From assembly GCF_013378055.1 (NCBI RefSeq), contig NZ_CP051130.1:1922001-1986000 (forward strand): DNA of 64,000 nt, read 5' to 3'. The notes under the pieces are model-generated. The model did no database searches. It was not told the DNA's origin and worked only from the letters and a program-made list of their open reading frames with translations. The translations under genes were made by a program, and so were the position numbers. The stretch is from Parasphingopyxis sp. CP4 (GTDB lineage: Bacteria; Pseudomonadota; Alphaproteobacteria; Sphingomonadales; Sphingomonadaceae). This document shows positions 16,365-25,556 of the stretch, in pieces. The stretch's first letter is position 1. Every line of letters begins with the position of its first letter.

Positions 16365-19300
16365 ATGCGCAAGCCATTTTCACGATCCTGTTGGGCCGGA
16401 TGTTCTGCTGTGAGTGCGATTGCTGTCTCGCTCTTGGCGACGGCGCCCGCAAATGCCGTTGTTCCGAACGATAATTTCACACCCGCTGACATTGTCGACA
16501 ATGCAGGCGGAGTGAATGGCGTCGGCATGTTCTTTCGCGACGACGGCAGTGTATGCACCGGGAGCCTTATCAATCCGCGGACCTTCCTGTTCGCCGCACA
16601 TTGCGTGAACGACCGGCCGGAAAGCGATTTCGCAACCACCGTACCGGCCGCCGCCTCATTCGACGTGAATGCATTGCCGGGATTCCAGAGCTGGCTTGGC
16701 AACAGCTTTGCCAGCAACCCAGACTTGTTTGTCTATAATTTGAGCCAGATCGTCTATCATCCCGATTCCTTGTTGCGGCCAGAGGCGCAAGGCTTTCTTG
16801 AGGCGGATATCGCGATCGCAACTCTCGATACCCCGGCGAACAACATCCCGACCTGGGCGTTGCTCTTCTCGCCCCTCCCCACACCAACGATCGATCCGAC
16901 GACCGGTACCGGCTATCATGTGAACATTACCGGCTATGGCCGCACCGGTAGCGGTTCTGTCGGGGATGACACCGACATCGATTGGCGTCGTCGCGCGGCA
17001 GAAAACATGCTGGGCGCATTGGCATCGGCAGATGATCGCAACGCCATTTTCAATTCGGGCAGTGTTCTGACCCAAAATCTTTATCGGATCGATTTCGACG
17101 ATCCCGACCAGAGCAATGAGTTTGATTTCAACTTGTGGCGCGACGAGGCACTGACGCGCGAAGCAACCACCGCCGGCGGCGATTCCGGCGGGCCGCTGAT
17201 CCTCGATGCGGCGAACAATAGCCTGTCGACTGAAGATCTTGTGATCGGCGTGCTTTCCGGCGGCAGCAAATTTGATAACAGCCAGGAGTTCAGCAGCTAC
17301 GGCACGGAAGCCTATTACCAGCCGCTCTACCTGTTCTGGGACTATGTCGTAGCGAACAATCCCTATCGCTATGCATCGGCGCAGCCCGGCGATGGCCGCT
17401 GGGCCGACCGCAACCATTGGATCACTGATCTCGATCCAGCCTATCGGATCATCGATTCGAACGGCAATGTGGTGAATGGCATTCCGGATGATCTGGGTGA
17501 TGGAATTGCCGGCGACGGGCCGGATTTCGGCGAGGTTTGCTCGATCGAGGGCGATCCGGGAGACGGCTGTATCGACCTTGCAACAGGAAATCCGGTACCG
17601 GCCTCAAGTCCGCTTGTGCTTCCCGCCGCGACAATTGAGAATGGCCTGCCTGGTGCCACCGTGTTCGTACCGAACAATATCGATCCGGACCCAGCAAACG
17701 GCACGCCGGGCCGCTATTTTGACGTGACGCTTCGGGAGGCGGGCCGCACGCGGGTATCGCGCAGCTATACGATAGACCGTCTCAGCCTGGTCGGCCCGGC
17801 CCAGCTCAATATCAATGGCCGGGGCGATATCACGGTGCTCGGCGACTTTACGCAGGCGGGCGGGATCTTGCGCGTCGATGGAAGCTTGACGACCGGAGAA
17901 GCCCTGATCGTCGACGGCCTGTTGCGCGGTCGCGGGACGTTCGATCCGACATTCCTGACCCTGGTGGGCGGCAGCATCCAGCCCGGTAATTCCTCGGTAG
18001 GCACGCTCACGGTCATGGGTGGCCTCATACTTTCATCGGACACGCTGAGTGTCTTCGATCTCAGGCATGTCGGCTCCGATCGCATCGAAGTCTATGGCGA
18101 CGCCGATGCCAGCGGTGTCATATCGCTGGGGGGCACGGCCCGCTTCCTGCATCGGTCCGGTTCAGCCCCGCGCGATGGGACCACGCAGGAAATCATTACA
18201 GCAGAAGACGGTATCCAGGGCACATATGATGAGGTTGTACTGGGCGGACTCGGCGTCCTCGTCCCGGAACTGACCTATGGCGCCAACAATGTCATAATCT
18301 CCCTCACCGCTGGATCGCTGGCCGAGAACCTGTCTGAAGACAATGCCCAGGCCAGCGCCTTTGCGCGCGGCCTCGATAGCCTGCGCAGCGATAATTACGA
18401 TGCGCTCTACGGTCTGTACGGCGCTATCGACGTGATGGATGCGGCGCGGCTTACGGCGACGCTGAACAATCTCGCGCCGACGATTGTCAACGAGGCCCAG
18501 GCCGTGAGTGTTGGCCAATATGACATGATGGTCGATGTGGTCTCGGATCGTCTGTCGATGCTCGGTACAGGATCGCTGCAAAGCGGCACGTTCAGCGTGG
18601 TCGGTGCGCCGGAGATGCTCGGTGTTGCAGCGAGCAACGCAAATGTATCGCGGGCAACCGCAACCCAGATGAGCTTTGCCGGACGGCTGGTCTCCAATGG
18701 CCGCACGCTGGGCACGCTGCCGGAGAATGTCAGCGGGTTCATCTCGGGTGGCTATGAGGCCCGCAGCAGCGCAACGCGCTTTGGCAGCCGATCCGACAAT
18801 CAGGCCAACTGGCACATCGCAATGGGCCTGGAGGTCGAGCTGGCTGACAATCTGACCGTGGGCGGTGCATCGGCCTTTATCAACGGCCGCACGACACTCC
18901 AGGGGTCCCAGGCCCAGCTCATGACCAACCAGGCCATGGTCTATGCCAGCTACCAGCTGGGCGGCGGCGCTTATGTCGCCGGTCTGGGTTCCGCATCGGT
19001 GACCGACATCGAGACGGCCCGCTATGCATCGGGCAGCCTGGAAACGGCGCGCTTTGGCAATGAAACCCGCGCGCTCAACTATGTGGGCGGTATGGAAGCA
19101 GGCATTACCATCGGGATTGCTGATGGGTTCGAGGTCACACCCCGGACGGCGATGCGCTACAGCCATTCCGAATTTGGCGGCTATGACGAAGTGGGATCGG
19201 AGATCGCCCTGTCGATTGAAGATATACGCGAGCAGCGCTTGGAAGGCCGGGTTGGGTTCGCGTTCAGTGGTGACACGACAATCGGTGGTGGTTGGTCGCT

Positions 19301-19556
19301 GCGGCCGCAGATCTCGGCGGACTATGTCCGGGCGATCGGCCAGAGCGAGCGGGACATGACGGTCCGCTTTGCCCAGGCCGGCGGCGTACCGATCCTGCTC
19401 CCGGGTCTCGCCGCTGACAATCAGTGGACCGAGATGCGCGGCGGGCTGAGCCTGGAGCGCGGCAATCTATCGATCACGACCGCGTTCGAGACCGATATCG
19501 GCCGCTCCGAACTGCGCGACGATCGCGCCGTCGCGGAACTCAGCCTCCGCTTCTAG
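16365..19556 (+). CDS. Autotransporter serine protease (trypsin-like passenger), copy 2
   Basis: This 1063-residue paralogue of the preceding gene has the same plan: signal peptide (about residues 1-31), S1 protease domain with H79 (LFAAHC), D148 (ADIAIATL) and S274 (GGDSGGP), beta-rich linker and a C-terminal autotransporter barrel ending in Phe. From about residue 700 to the end the two proteins are nearly identical, including long exact runs, whereas the protease domains differ more. Copy 2 lacks the Ala/Pro-rich insertion. AAGGGGAAA precedes the ATG at 16365; the frame extends upstream to TTG codons that lack a signal peptide. Both copies keep all catalytic residues, so both should be active. 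Substrates unknown. Confidence 0.9.
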   Translation: MRKPFSRSCWAGCSAVSAIAVSLLATAPANAVVPNDNFTPADIVDNAGGVNGVGMFFRDDGSVCTGSLINPRTFLFAAHCVNDRPESDFATTVPAAASFDVNALPGFQSWLGNSFASNPDLFVYNLSQIVYHPDSLLRPEAQGFLEADIAIATLDTPANNIPTWALLFSPLPTPTIDPTTGTGYHVNITGYGRTGSGSVGDDTDIDWRRRAAENMLGALASADDRNAIFNSGSVLTQNLYRIDFDDPDQSNEFDFNLWRDEALTREATTAGGDSGGPLILDAANNSLSTEDLVIGVLSGGSKFDNSQEFSSYGTEAYYQPLYLFWDYVVANNPYRYASAQPGDGRWADRNHWITDLDPAYRIIDSNGNVVNGIPDDLGDGIAGDGPDFGEVCSIEGDPGDGCIDLATGNPVPASSPLVLPAATIENGLPGATVFVPNNIDPDPANGTPGRYFDVTLREAGRTRVSRSYTIDRLSLVGPAQLNINGRGDITVLGDFTQAGGILRVDGSLTTGEALIVDGLLRGRGTFDPTFLTLVGGSIQPGNSSVGTLTVMGGLILSSDTLSVFDLRHVGSDRIEVYGDADASGVISLGGTARFLHRSGSAPRDGTTQEIITAEDGIQGTYDEVVLGGLGVLVPELTYGANNVIISLTAGSLAENLSEDNAQASAFARGLDSLRSDNYDALYGLYGAIDVMDAARLTATLNNLAPTIVNEAQAVSVGQYDMMVDVVSDRLSMLGTGSLQSGTFSVVGAPEMLGVAASNANVSRATATQMSFAGRLVSNGRTLGTLPENVSGFISGGYEARSSATRFGSRSDNQANWHIAMGLEVELADNLTVGGASAFINGRTTLQGSQAQLMTNQAMVYASYQLGGGAYVAGLGSASVTDIETARYASGSLETARFGNETRALNYVGGMEAGITIGIADGFEVTPRTAMRYSHSEFGGYDEVGSEIALSIEDIREQRLEGRVGFAFSGDTTIGGGWSLRPQISADYVRAIGQSERDMTVRFAQAGGVPILLPGLAADNQWTEMRGGLSLERGNLSITTAFETDIGRSELRDDRAVAELSLRF

Positions 19557-19571
19557 GCACCACCGCCACAC

Positions 19572-19612
19572 AAAAAAGGCCCCCGGCCAATCCGGCCGGG
19601 GGCCCCTTTTTT
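19572..19612. terminator. Bidirectional terminator between autotransporter copy 2 and the cold-shock gene
   Basis: A perfect GGCCCCCGGCC / GGCCGGGGGCC stem with loop AATCC, flanked by six A on the left and six T on the right. It can serve both convergent genes. Confidence 0.9.
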
Positions 19613-19650
19613 GCTTGCGCTGTCCGGCCAGTACGACCGACCAATATCGC

Positions 19651-20349
19651 TTAGTCGTGCTTAGGCACGAGATTGACCGCCGCATGCTTGCCGCGCCGAT
19701 CCACTTCCAGTTCAAAATCCAACCGATCGCCTTCGTTGAGCGTCGGCATGCCAGCACGTTCGACCGCGCTGATATGGACAAATGCATCAGGCTGGCCGTC
19801 ATCACGCTGGATGAAGCCGAAGCCTTTCATGCTGTTAAAGAATTTGACCGTACCGCTTGCCTTCTCACCGGTTAGCTCGCGCTGCGGGCCGCGCTCATCG
19901 CGCTCGGGAACCGGCATCGGCTCCCCGTCAATCACCAGATCGCTGGCCGATACCTTACCGTTCCGGTCAACGAGATTGAAGCTGAGCGGTTGGCCTTCAG
20001 CAAGGCCGGTCAGGCCGGCCTGTTCAACGGCACTGATATGCACAAACACATCTTCGCCACCATCGTCACGGACGATGAAGCCAAAGCCTTTTTGGCCGTT
20101 GAAGAATTTTACAACGCCTTTGCCTTCGCCAACAACCTGGGCTGGCATGCGTTCGCCGCGGAAACCGCCGCCGCCACCGCCACCGCGGTTCTCATAGCCG
20201 CCACCGCCGCCTCCGCCGCGATTGTCAAAACCGCCGGATTCTCTGCCGCCGCCAAATTTATTTGGTTCGCTGTAGCCTTGGTAGTTCTCGTCGCCGAAAC
20301 TGTCGCGCTTATCCCTTCGGCGTCCACGCCGGTCCCTATCGAAACTCAT
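19651..20349 (-). CDS. Double cold-shock-domain RNA-binding protein with Gly/Arg-rich N-terminus
   Basis: This 232-residue protein carries two cold-shock domains. Both contain the RNP motifs: KFFNGQKGFGFI with VFVHIS in the first (about 80-150), and KFFNSMKGFGFI with AFVHIS in the second (about 165-230). They bind single-stranded RNA/DNA as chaperones. Residues 1-70 are Arg/Asp- and Gly-rich with RGGGGGGG-type runs, like RGG boxes that promote RNA binding and condensation. The start at 20349 has AGGA upstream; a longer frame begins 75 bp earlier without one. Two-CSD proteins are typical in alphaproteobacteria (CspA-like). It ends at a bidirectional terminator. Confidence 0.92.
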   Translation of the reverse strand: MSFDRDRRGRRRDKRDSFGDENYQGYSEPNKFGGGRESGGFDNRGGGGGGGYENRGGGGGGGFRGERMPAQVVGEGKGVVKFFNGQKGFGFIVRDDGGEDVFVHISAVEQAGLTGLAEGQPLSFNLVDRNGKVSASDLVIDGEPMPVPERDERGPQRELTGEKASGTVKFFNSMKGFGFIQRDDGQPDAFVHISAVERAGMPTLNEGDRLDFELEVDRRGKHAAVNLVPKHD

Positions 20350-20484
20350 TTGTCCTAAAGTCTTCCTGTTCGCCCAAATCTCAAATCGAAGCTGTTTGCG
20401 CCGGGCGGTGCGCGCCAACTTCATGGCACGAATCTGCCGTACCGTGATTCGGTATAACCGAAAAACGCCGCTTTCGCGAGCAAT

Positions 20485-20997
20485 TTACGCGAGTAACGTG
20501 CTCGGGTTCGGCATCGGTTCGCGGTTCGAGGCGCGGACCAGAGACATGATCGCGCGAACGAGCACCCAAACATAGGCGAGAATAAGCAATGGGATGCCAA
20601 TCAAGGCGCCAATAATTGTAAAGATTAGAATGACACTCAACACGGTCATCCCGAGCCACAACAGGAACGTCATGATGTGATATTCATAATGGGACGCTTC
20701 CCAATCTGCTCCGGGTTCCGACTTCCAGATCAGCGCCAAAATGAAGGCGACAAGCCCGGTCAGGCCGACAATCAAGCTCGTCAGGTAGAGGATCGATAGA
20801 ATCATTGGCTTGTTGGAATCGGACGTGGCTGTGGCGTGCGCCGATCTGCGTGGCTCGCCGCGCGGCGGCAGTCCTTCGCCGCGCTCCTCAGACTGTGCCG
20901 CTCGCGGTCGAACGGTCTCCCGGTCTTCTGGACGCGGCGCTGAGCTATTGGGCGGATCAAATTCCAGCTTGCTGCCGCGTTCGCGATCGTCACTCAT
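20485..20997 (-). CDS. DUF4870-like membrane protein
   Basis: A 170-residue protein with a polar, Arg/Glu/Ser-rich N-terminal half (residues 1-62) and three hydrophobic segments in the C-terminal half (about 65-87, 108-130, 133-152). The membrane part resembles the DUF4870 / Tic20-like small membrane family of unknown function. The chosen ATG at 20997 begins the charged tail; a longer frame starts upstream. It is divergent from the RNase D-like gene, with 126 bp between starts. Confidence 0.6.
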   Translation of the reverse strand: MSDDRERGSKLEFDPPNSSAPRPEDRETVRPRAAQSEERGEGLPPRGEPRRSAHATATSDSNKPMILSILYLTSLIVGLTGLVAFILALIWKSEPGADWEASHYEYHIMTFLLWLGMTVLSVILIFTIIGALIGIPLLILAYVWVLVRAIMSLVRASNREPMPNPSTLLA

Positions 20998-21123
20998 CGT
21001 CCCATGCCCCTGTAAATGACTGATTGGCAGGGAATTGCACGCTGTGACCCGCAATGGCAATGCCAACCCTCACAGTTTCGCCGCCCATTGAGCGACCGGC
21101 CTATTGCGCCTATGTGCGCAGAC

Positions 21124-21741
21124 ATGACTGTTTATTTTCATGAAGAAGACTTGCCAGCCGATGCGCTTGGCCCGGGTCCCATCGCCGTCGATACCGAAAC
21201 CATGGGATTGCAAACGCCGCGTGACCGGCTGTGCGTGGTCCAGCTCTCCGATGGCGGCGAAGATGAGCATCTTGTGCGGTTTTCGCCGGGCAGCGACTAT
21301 GCCGCTCCCAATCTGAAAGCCGTGCTGGGCGATCCTGAGCGCCTGAAACTCTATCATTTCGCCCGTTTCGACCTGGCCGCCATCGAACATTATCTGCATG
21401 TTACAGCCGCGCCGGTATATTGCACGAAGATCGTGTCGCGGCTGGTGCGCACCTATACTGATCGGCACGGGCTCAAGGAATTATGCCGCGAAGTGTTGAG
21501 CGCAGACATCTCCAAACATCAGCAATCCTCGGATTGGGGTGCGCCGGAACTGAGTGATGCGCAAAAAGACTATGCCGCATCCGATGTACGGTTCCTGCAT
21601 CGGCTGAAGGAAAAGCTCGACATTCGGCTTGAACGAGAAGGTCGCACCGAACTGGCCCAGGCCTGTTTCGACTTTCTGCCACATCGCGCCCGTCTCGATC
21701 TGGCAGGCTGGCCGGAAATCGATATTTTCGCGCATGTCTGA
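21124..21741 (+). CDS. RNase D-like 3'-5' exonuclease (DEDDy)
   Basis: This 205-residue protein is a stand-alone DEDDy exonuclease domain. The metal-binding acidic residues are visible: D-x-E in AVDTETMG (motif I), the FARFDLAA Asp (motif II), and Y-x-x-x-D in KDYAASDV (motif III). RNase D trims the 3' ends of tRNA precursors; E. coli RNase D has two extra HRDC domains that are absent here, as in many alphaproteobacterial forms. The ATG at 21124 begins the domain; an upstream in-frame ATG gives a tail with no homology. It overlaps lptC by 8 bp, giving the common alphaproteobacterial order rnd-like, lptC, lptA, lptB, rpoN. Confidence 0.88.
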   Translation: MTVYFHEEDLPADALGPGPIAVDTETMGLQTPRDRLCVVQLSDGGEDEHLVRFSPGSDYAAPNLKAVLGDPERLKLYHFARFDLAAIEHYLHVTAAPVYCTKIVSRLVRTYTDRHGLKELCREVLSADISKHQQSSDWGAPELSDAQKDYAASDVRFLHRLKEKLDIRLEREGRTELAQACFDFLPHRARLDLAGWPEIDIFAHV

Positions 21742-22372
21742 GGCAGCCCGCAGACAGCTTGATCGGCGCCAGCACTGGGCAGCGCCCGGTGGCCGGCACG
21801 ACAAGCTCGTCAAATATCTGCAGATTATCCTGCCCGCCTCGGTCGGTGTGCTCTTGGCATTCCTTGCCATGGCCCCGCTCCAGACGAGCAATGAACTAAG
21901 CTTCCTGCTCTCGCGCGACAATGTCGAGATTGCGACCGAGCGACTGCGCGTTGAATCGGCCCGCTATAGTGGCTCAGATGGCGCAGGACGGCCGTTTGAG
22001 CTCAATGCCGCCTATGCCCTTCAGCGCAGCTCATCGACGCCCATCGTCGAACTGGAAGACTTGTCCGCGCAGCTGGAGCTTGATGATGGCCTCGCCTTCA
22101 TCGTTGCCAATCGCGGATTATATGACCTTGAAGACGAAGTCGTCACGATAGACGGACCGCTCGAGTTCCGCGCCGCGGATGGCTATCGACTGCGCACGAG
22201 CAATGTACTGGTCGAGCTGGAAGATCGCGAAATGCGCAGTGCCGGCGAAGTCGATGGGCAGATTCCGCTCGGGGCGTTTAGCGCCGAAAATATGCGCGTC
22301 GATCTTCCTTCCCGGACAGTGTTTCTTGAAGGTGATGCGCGCTTGCGTATCGTGCAAGGCGAAGGCAGATAA
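21734..22372 (+). CDS. lptC: LPS export ABC transporter periplasmic protein LptC
   Basis: This 212-residue protein has one N-terminal transmembrane helix (about 29-47) and a periplasmic beta-jellyroll, the plan of LptC. In the Lpt machine it links the LptB2FG transporter to LptA for moving lipopolysaccharide (or in sphingomonads perhaps a related glycolipid) to the outer membrane. Repetitive beta-strand segments (PIVELEDLSAQLEL, ...DEVVTIDGPLEF...) fit the fold. The ATG at 21734 overlaps the RNase D-like stop by 8 bp. lptA follows after 5 bp. Confidence 0.88.
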   Translation: MSEAARRQLDRRQHWAAPGGRHDKLVKYLQIILPASVGVLLAFLAMAPLQTSNELSFLLSRDNVEIATERLRVESARYSGSDGAGRPFELNAAYALQRSSSTPIVELEDLSAQLELDDGLAFIVANRGLYDLEDEVVTIDGPLEFRAADGYRLRTSNVLVELEDREMRSAGEVDGQIPLGAFSAENMRVDLPSRTVFLEGDARLRIVQGEGR

Positions 22373-22377
22373 AGGCC

Positions 22378-22923
22378 ATGAACCATTCTCTCCTGCCCTT
22401 GGCCACTGGATTCGCACTGACGATCCTTGCTGCCGTGCCGGCATCAAGCCAATCCGCGCTTGAAGGCCTGAACACCAATGCCCCGGTGGATGTCGCAGCT
22501 GACCGGATCGAAGTGCAGGACCGCGCAGACCGGGCGATCTTCTCCGGCAATGTGCAAGTACGCCAGGGCAATCTGGCGCTTGATGCCGAGCGGATCACAG
22601 TCGCCTATTCGGGCAGCGTAACCGATGGTGTCGAAGTGCAACGTCTCGATGCAAGCGGCGGGGTGTTTGTCCGCAGCCCCAGCGAAACCGCGCGTGGCCA
22701 GTTTGGCGTATATGACCTCAATCGGCGACTGATCACATTGGTAGGTGGTGTTGAGCTCAACCAGGGTGGCAATATCATCCGCGGCGGCCGGTTGGTCATC
22801 GATCTCAATACCGGGCGAGCGGTCATTGACGGGCGCTCCCAGGGCGGCGACGGGATTGTGACGCAAGGAACGCCCTCTGGCCGGGTCACCGGACGCTTTA
22901 CCGTGCCCCAACGCAATAATTAG
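22378..22923 (+). CDS. lptA: LPS transport periplasmic protein LptA (OstA-like)
   Basis: This 181-residue periplasmic protein has a signal peptide (about residues 1-25, ending SSQS) and an OstA/LptA jellyroll domain. Family features are 'PVDVAADRIEVQD', 'AIFSGNVQVRQGNLAL' and 'VGGVELNQGGNIIRGGRLVIDL' (short parts only are meant). It forms the bridge carrying lipopolysaccharide across the periplasm. It starts 5 bp after lptC and precedes lptB. Confidence 0.88.
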   Translation: MNHSLLPLATGFALTILAAVPASSQSALEGLNTNAPVDVAADRIEVQDRADRAIFSGNVQVRQGNLALDAERITVAYSGSVTDGVEVQRLDASGGVFVRSPSETARGQFGVYDLNRRLITLVGGVELNQGGNIIRGGRLVIDLNTGRAVIDGRSQGGDGIVTQGTPSGRVTGRFTVPQRNN

Positions 22924-23009
22924 GGCCTAATTTCCGCTTCCATAATGCACACCATTGAAACGGCGTTGCGCCTTCCCAACATGCATGATTGATGCCAAAT
23001 AGCGAAGCG

Positions 23010-23789
23010 ATGAATAGAGCCGACCCGATCGACCCTTTAGAGGACCCAGCTGCGCTGGAGGCCGAGACTGAAGGCCTGTCCGTCATCTCGATCGCCAAAT
23101 CCTATGACAAGAAGCAGGTCCTGTCGGATGTATCGCTCCATATCGGACGCGGCCATGTGCTCGGGCTGCTCGGGCCCAATGGTGCAGGCAAGACGACATG
23201 CTTCTATTCGATCATGGGTCTGGTGCGACCGGATTCGGGTCGCATCATGCTGGATGGTGCGGATATTACCGGCTTGCCAATGTATCGCCGGGCCATTCTC
23301 GGCCTTGGCTATCTCCCGCAGGAAACCTCGATCTTTCGCGGATTGAGCGTCGAAAAGAATATCGCGGCCGTGCTCGAGATGAGCGAGCCGGACCCCGATG
23401 CGCGGGCCGAACGGCTTGAGCAACTGCTCGACGAGTTTTCGATCGGCCATTTGCGCGATTCCGCGGCCATGGCGCTGTCCGGCGGCGAACGACGGCGCTG
23501 CGAAATCGCCCGGGCACTGGCCGCCAATCCGTCGATCATGCTGCTCGATGAACCTTTTGCGGGAATCGATCCGATCTCAATCAACGATATTCGCGAGCTG
23601 GTCCACGATCTCAAAAACCGCAATATCGGCGTGCTTATCACCGACCATAATGTCCGCGAAACGCTGGGCATCGTCGACCAGGCCTGCATTATCTACGACG
23701 GCAAGGTGCTGTTTTCGGGATCGCCGGACGATCTGGTCGCCAATGACGAGGTGCGACGGCTTTACCTCGGCGAAGGGTTCACAGTTTAG
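23010..23789 (+). CDS. lptB: LPS export ABC transporter ATP-binding protein LptB
   Basis: This 259-residue ATPase powers lipopolysaccharide extraction as LptB2FG. Visible motifs: Walker A GPNGAGKTT, Q-loop LPQETSIFRGLSVE, ABC signature LSGGERRR, Walker B IMLLDEPFAGIDP, and the switch His in LITDHNVRET. The match to LptB (YhbG) is unambiguous. Starts at 22992 and 23010 are both possible; neither has a strong ribosome-binding site. The stop codon TAG at 23787-23789 lies inside the left inverted repeat of the MITE-like element, so the end of the gene may have been formed by that insertion. Confidence 0.95.
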   Translation: MNRADPIDPLEDPAALEAETEGLSVISIAKSYDKKQVLSDVSLHIGRGHVLGLLGPNGAGKTTCFYSIMGLVRPDSGRIMLDGADITGLPMYRRAILGLGYLPQETSIFRGLSVEKNIAAVLEMSEPDPDARAERLEQLLDEFSIGHLRDSAAMALSGGERRRCEIARALAANPSIMLLDEPFAGIDPISINDIRELVHDLKNRNIGVLITDHNVRETLGIVDQACIIYDGKVLFSGSPDDLVANDEVRRLYLGEGFTV

Positions 23790-24056
23790 GGTCCGGGTTC
23801 ATGATGGGCAGGCCCGAGGTTTGAAGCGATTTGGTTCAGAGTTAGGAGGGAGAGCGCGGGAATATGTCAATATTGCAAGCTCTGCCGACGCGGCCATGGG
23901 CCAAATCGGTCAAATCCCGCAGGGACGCCGAAAAGGGCACCCATCTCGAACCAATCCGCGCTTTCCCGTGGAACCACCACGCGAGGCGCGCGGCTCGGCC
24001 CGATCTGTTCGCCATTTCGACGCCGCGGACCTGCCCATCATGAACCCGGACCCTAA
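23786..24056. mobile_element. MITE-like element with 31-bp terminal inverted repeats
   Basis: The 31-nt sequence at 23786-23816 (starting TTAGGGTCCGGGTTCATG) recurs inverted at 24026-24056 with 30 of 31 bases identical. The 209 bp between carry no convincing gene. Size, terminal repeats and lack of coding fit a miniature inverted-repeat element. The repeats begin with TTA on both sides, so a TA-type target duplication would be hidden in them. The left end supplies the lptB stop; the right end lies 9 bp before rpoN. Confidence 0.6.
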
Positions 24057-24065
24057 GTTGCCGAT

Positions 24066-25556
24066 ATGGCACTAGGACCGCGCCTCGACCTCCGGCAGAG
24101 CCAGTCTCTGGTTATGACGCCGCAGCTGCAGCAAGCGATCAAGCTGCTCGCGCTTTCCAATCTCGAAATCGAAGGCTTTATCGCCGAGGAGCTGGAGAAG
24201 AACCCGCTGCTCGAAACCGGCGAGGAGGAAAGCCAGGAAGCCGCGCCAACCGAAGGCGATGGATTTGAGGATGCGCCGGACCCTATGACCGCCGACGGCC
24301 TGCTTGAAAATGGCGGCAGTGACAATGAAGCGCAGCTCGACATCGAACCAAGCGCTCTTTCCGATGATACGGGTTCTGACGCGGGCATGGACGGCGCGCT
24401 CGGCATGTCCGGGATCGATAGCCGGACGGGCGGCGATGGCGAGGCCGATCTGGACCTGCTGGCGGCTGCGGATGTCTCGCTCCACGATCATCTTCTGTCG
24501 CAAGCCGGCGGGACGCTATCGGGCCAGGATCTCTTGATCGCCGGCCAGCTGATCGAACGGATCGACGAAACCGGTTATCTCCGCGCAGACCTGTTGCGCC
24601 TGTCGCACCAGCTGGGCGTACCGATGGCCGATCTCGAGCGTGTACTCGAAGAAATCCAGAGGTTTGACCCGACGGGCGTCGGCGCGCGGGATCTGTCCGA
24701 ATGTTTGGCGCTCCAGGCGCGCGAAGCGGATCGCTATGATCCATGCATGGCGAAGCTCATCAACAATCTTGATCTGGTGGCGCGCGGAGAACTGGGGCGG
24801 TTAAAGCGCATGTGCCGGGTCGATGATGAAGATATCGCCGACATGATCAGCGAGCTGCGCGACTATGATCCGAAACCCGGCCTCCAATTTGGCGGCGAGC
24901 CGATCCAGGCCGTCGTTCCCGATATCTTTGTCGCCGAGCGCAAAAAGGGCTGGGCCGTCGAACTTAACAACGCCACCCTGCCGCGGCTGATCGTCAATCG
25001 CAGCTATTATCACGAAATGTCCGAAGCGGGCGGCGACGATGAGGAAAGCAAGGCCTGGCTCAACGAATGCCTGACCAATGCGAACTGGCTCACCAAGGCA
25101 CTGGATCAGCGGGCGCGCACGATCATCAAGGTTGCCAGCGAATTGGTGAAGCACCAGGCAGAGTTCTTCCGCAAAGGCGTGACCCATCTCAAACCACTGA
25201 CGCTGCGCGAGATCGCCGAAGCGATCGATATGCATGAATCCACCGTCAGCCGGGCAACGTCGAACAAATATCTCTCCTGCGATCGCGGATTGTTCGAGCT
25301 GAAATTCTTCTTCACCAGCGGCATCAGCACCGGCGAGGACGGCGAAGCGGCATCCAGCGAAGCGGTGAAAAGCCACATCCGCACATTGATCGAGAATGAG
25401 GACAAGATCCTGTCAGACGACAAGCTGGTCGCCCTGCTCAAGGAGAAGGATTTCGATATTGCTCGGCGCACCGTCGCGAAATATCGCGAGGCCATGGGTA
25501 TTGGTTCGTCGGTCGAACGGCGCAGGCAGCGCAAGCTGCAGAATAACGCCGCTTAA
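24066..25556 (+). CDS. rpoN: RNA polymerase sigma-54 factor RpoN
   Basis: This 496-residue protein is sigma-54. Region I is Gln/Leu-rich (QSLVMTPQLQQAIKLL near residue 12). An acidic region II follows (about 55-130), then the core-binding domain and a helix-turn-helix (LTLREIAEAIDMHESTVSRA near 380). The RpoN box ARRTVAKYRE is at residues 466-475 and recognises the -24 promoter element. Transcription needs enhancer-binding ATPases. No ribosome-binding site is evident because the MITE-like element ends 9 bp before the ATG. The element may have separated rpoN from lptB transcription. Confidence 0.95.
   Translation: MALGPRLDLRQSQSLVMTPQLQQAIKLLALSNLEIEGFIAEELEKNPLLETGEEESQEAAPTEGDGFEDAPDPMTADGLLENGGSDNEAQLDIEPSALSDDTGSDAGMDGALGMSGIDSRTGGDGEADLDLLAAADVSLHDHLLSQAGGTLSGQDLLIAGQLIERIDETGYLRADLLRLSHQLGVPMADLERVLEEIQRFDPTGVGARDLSECLALQAREADRYDPCMAKLINNLDLVARGELGRLKRMCRVDDEDIADMISELRDYDPKPGLQFGGEPIQAVVPDIFVAERKKGWAVELNNATLPRLIVNRSYYHEMSEAGGDDEESKAWLNECLTNANWLTKALDQRARTIIKVASELVKHQAEFFRKGVTHLKPLTLREIAEAIDMHESTVSRATSNKYLSCDRGLFELKFFFTSGISTGEDGEAASSEAVKSHIRTLIENEDKILSDDKLVALLKEKDFDIARRTVAKYREAMGIGSSVERRRQRKLQNNAA

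Noticed and set aside
17081-19166. Long minus-strand frames opposite the autotransporters (for example 18162-19166)
   Set aside because: The same shadow occurs opposite both paralogues, as expected from the duplicated sequence; no start signals or domains.
23398-24075. Long plus-strand open frame running through lptB and the MITE-like element
   Set aside because: It is the wrong frame of lptB and then non-coding repeat DNA; both strands read similar peptides only because of the terminal inverted repeats.
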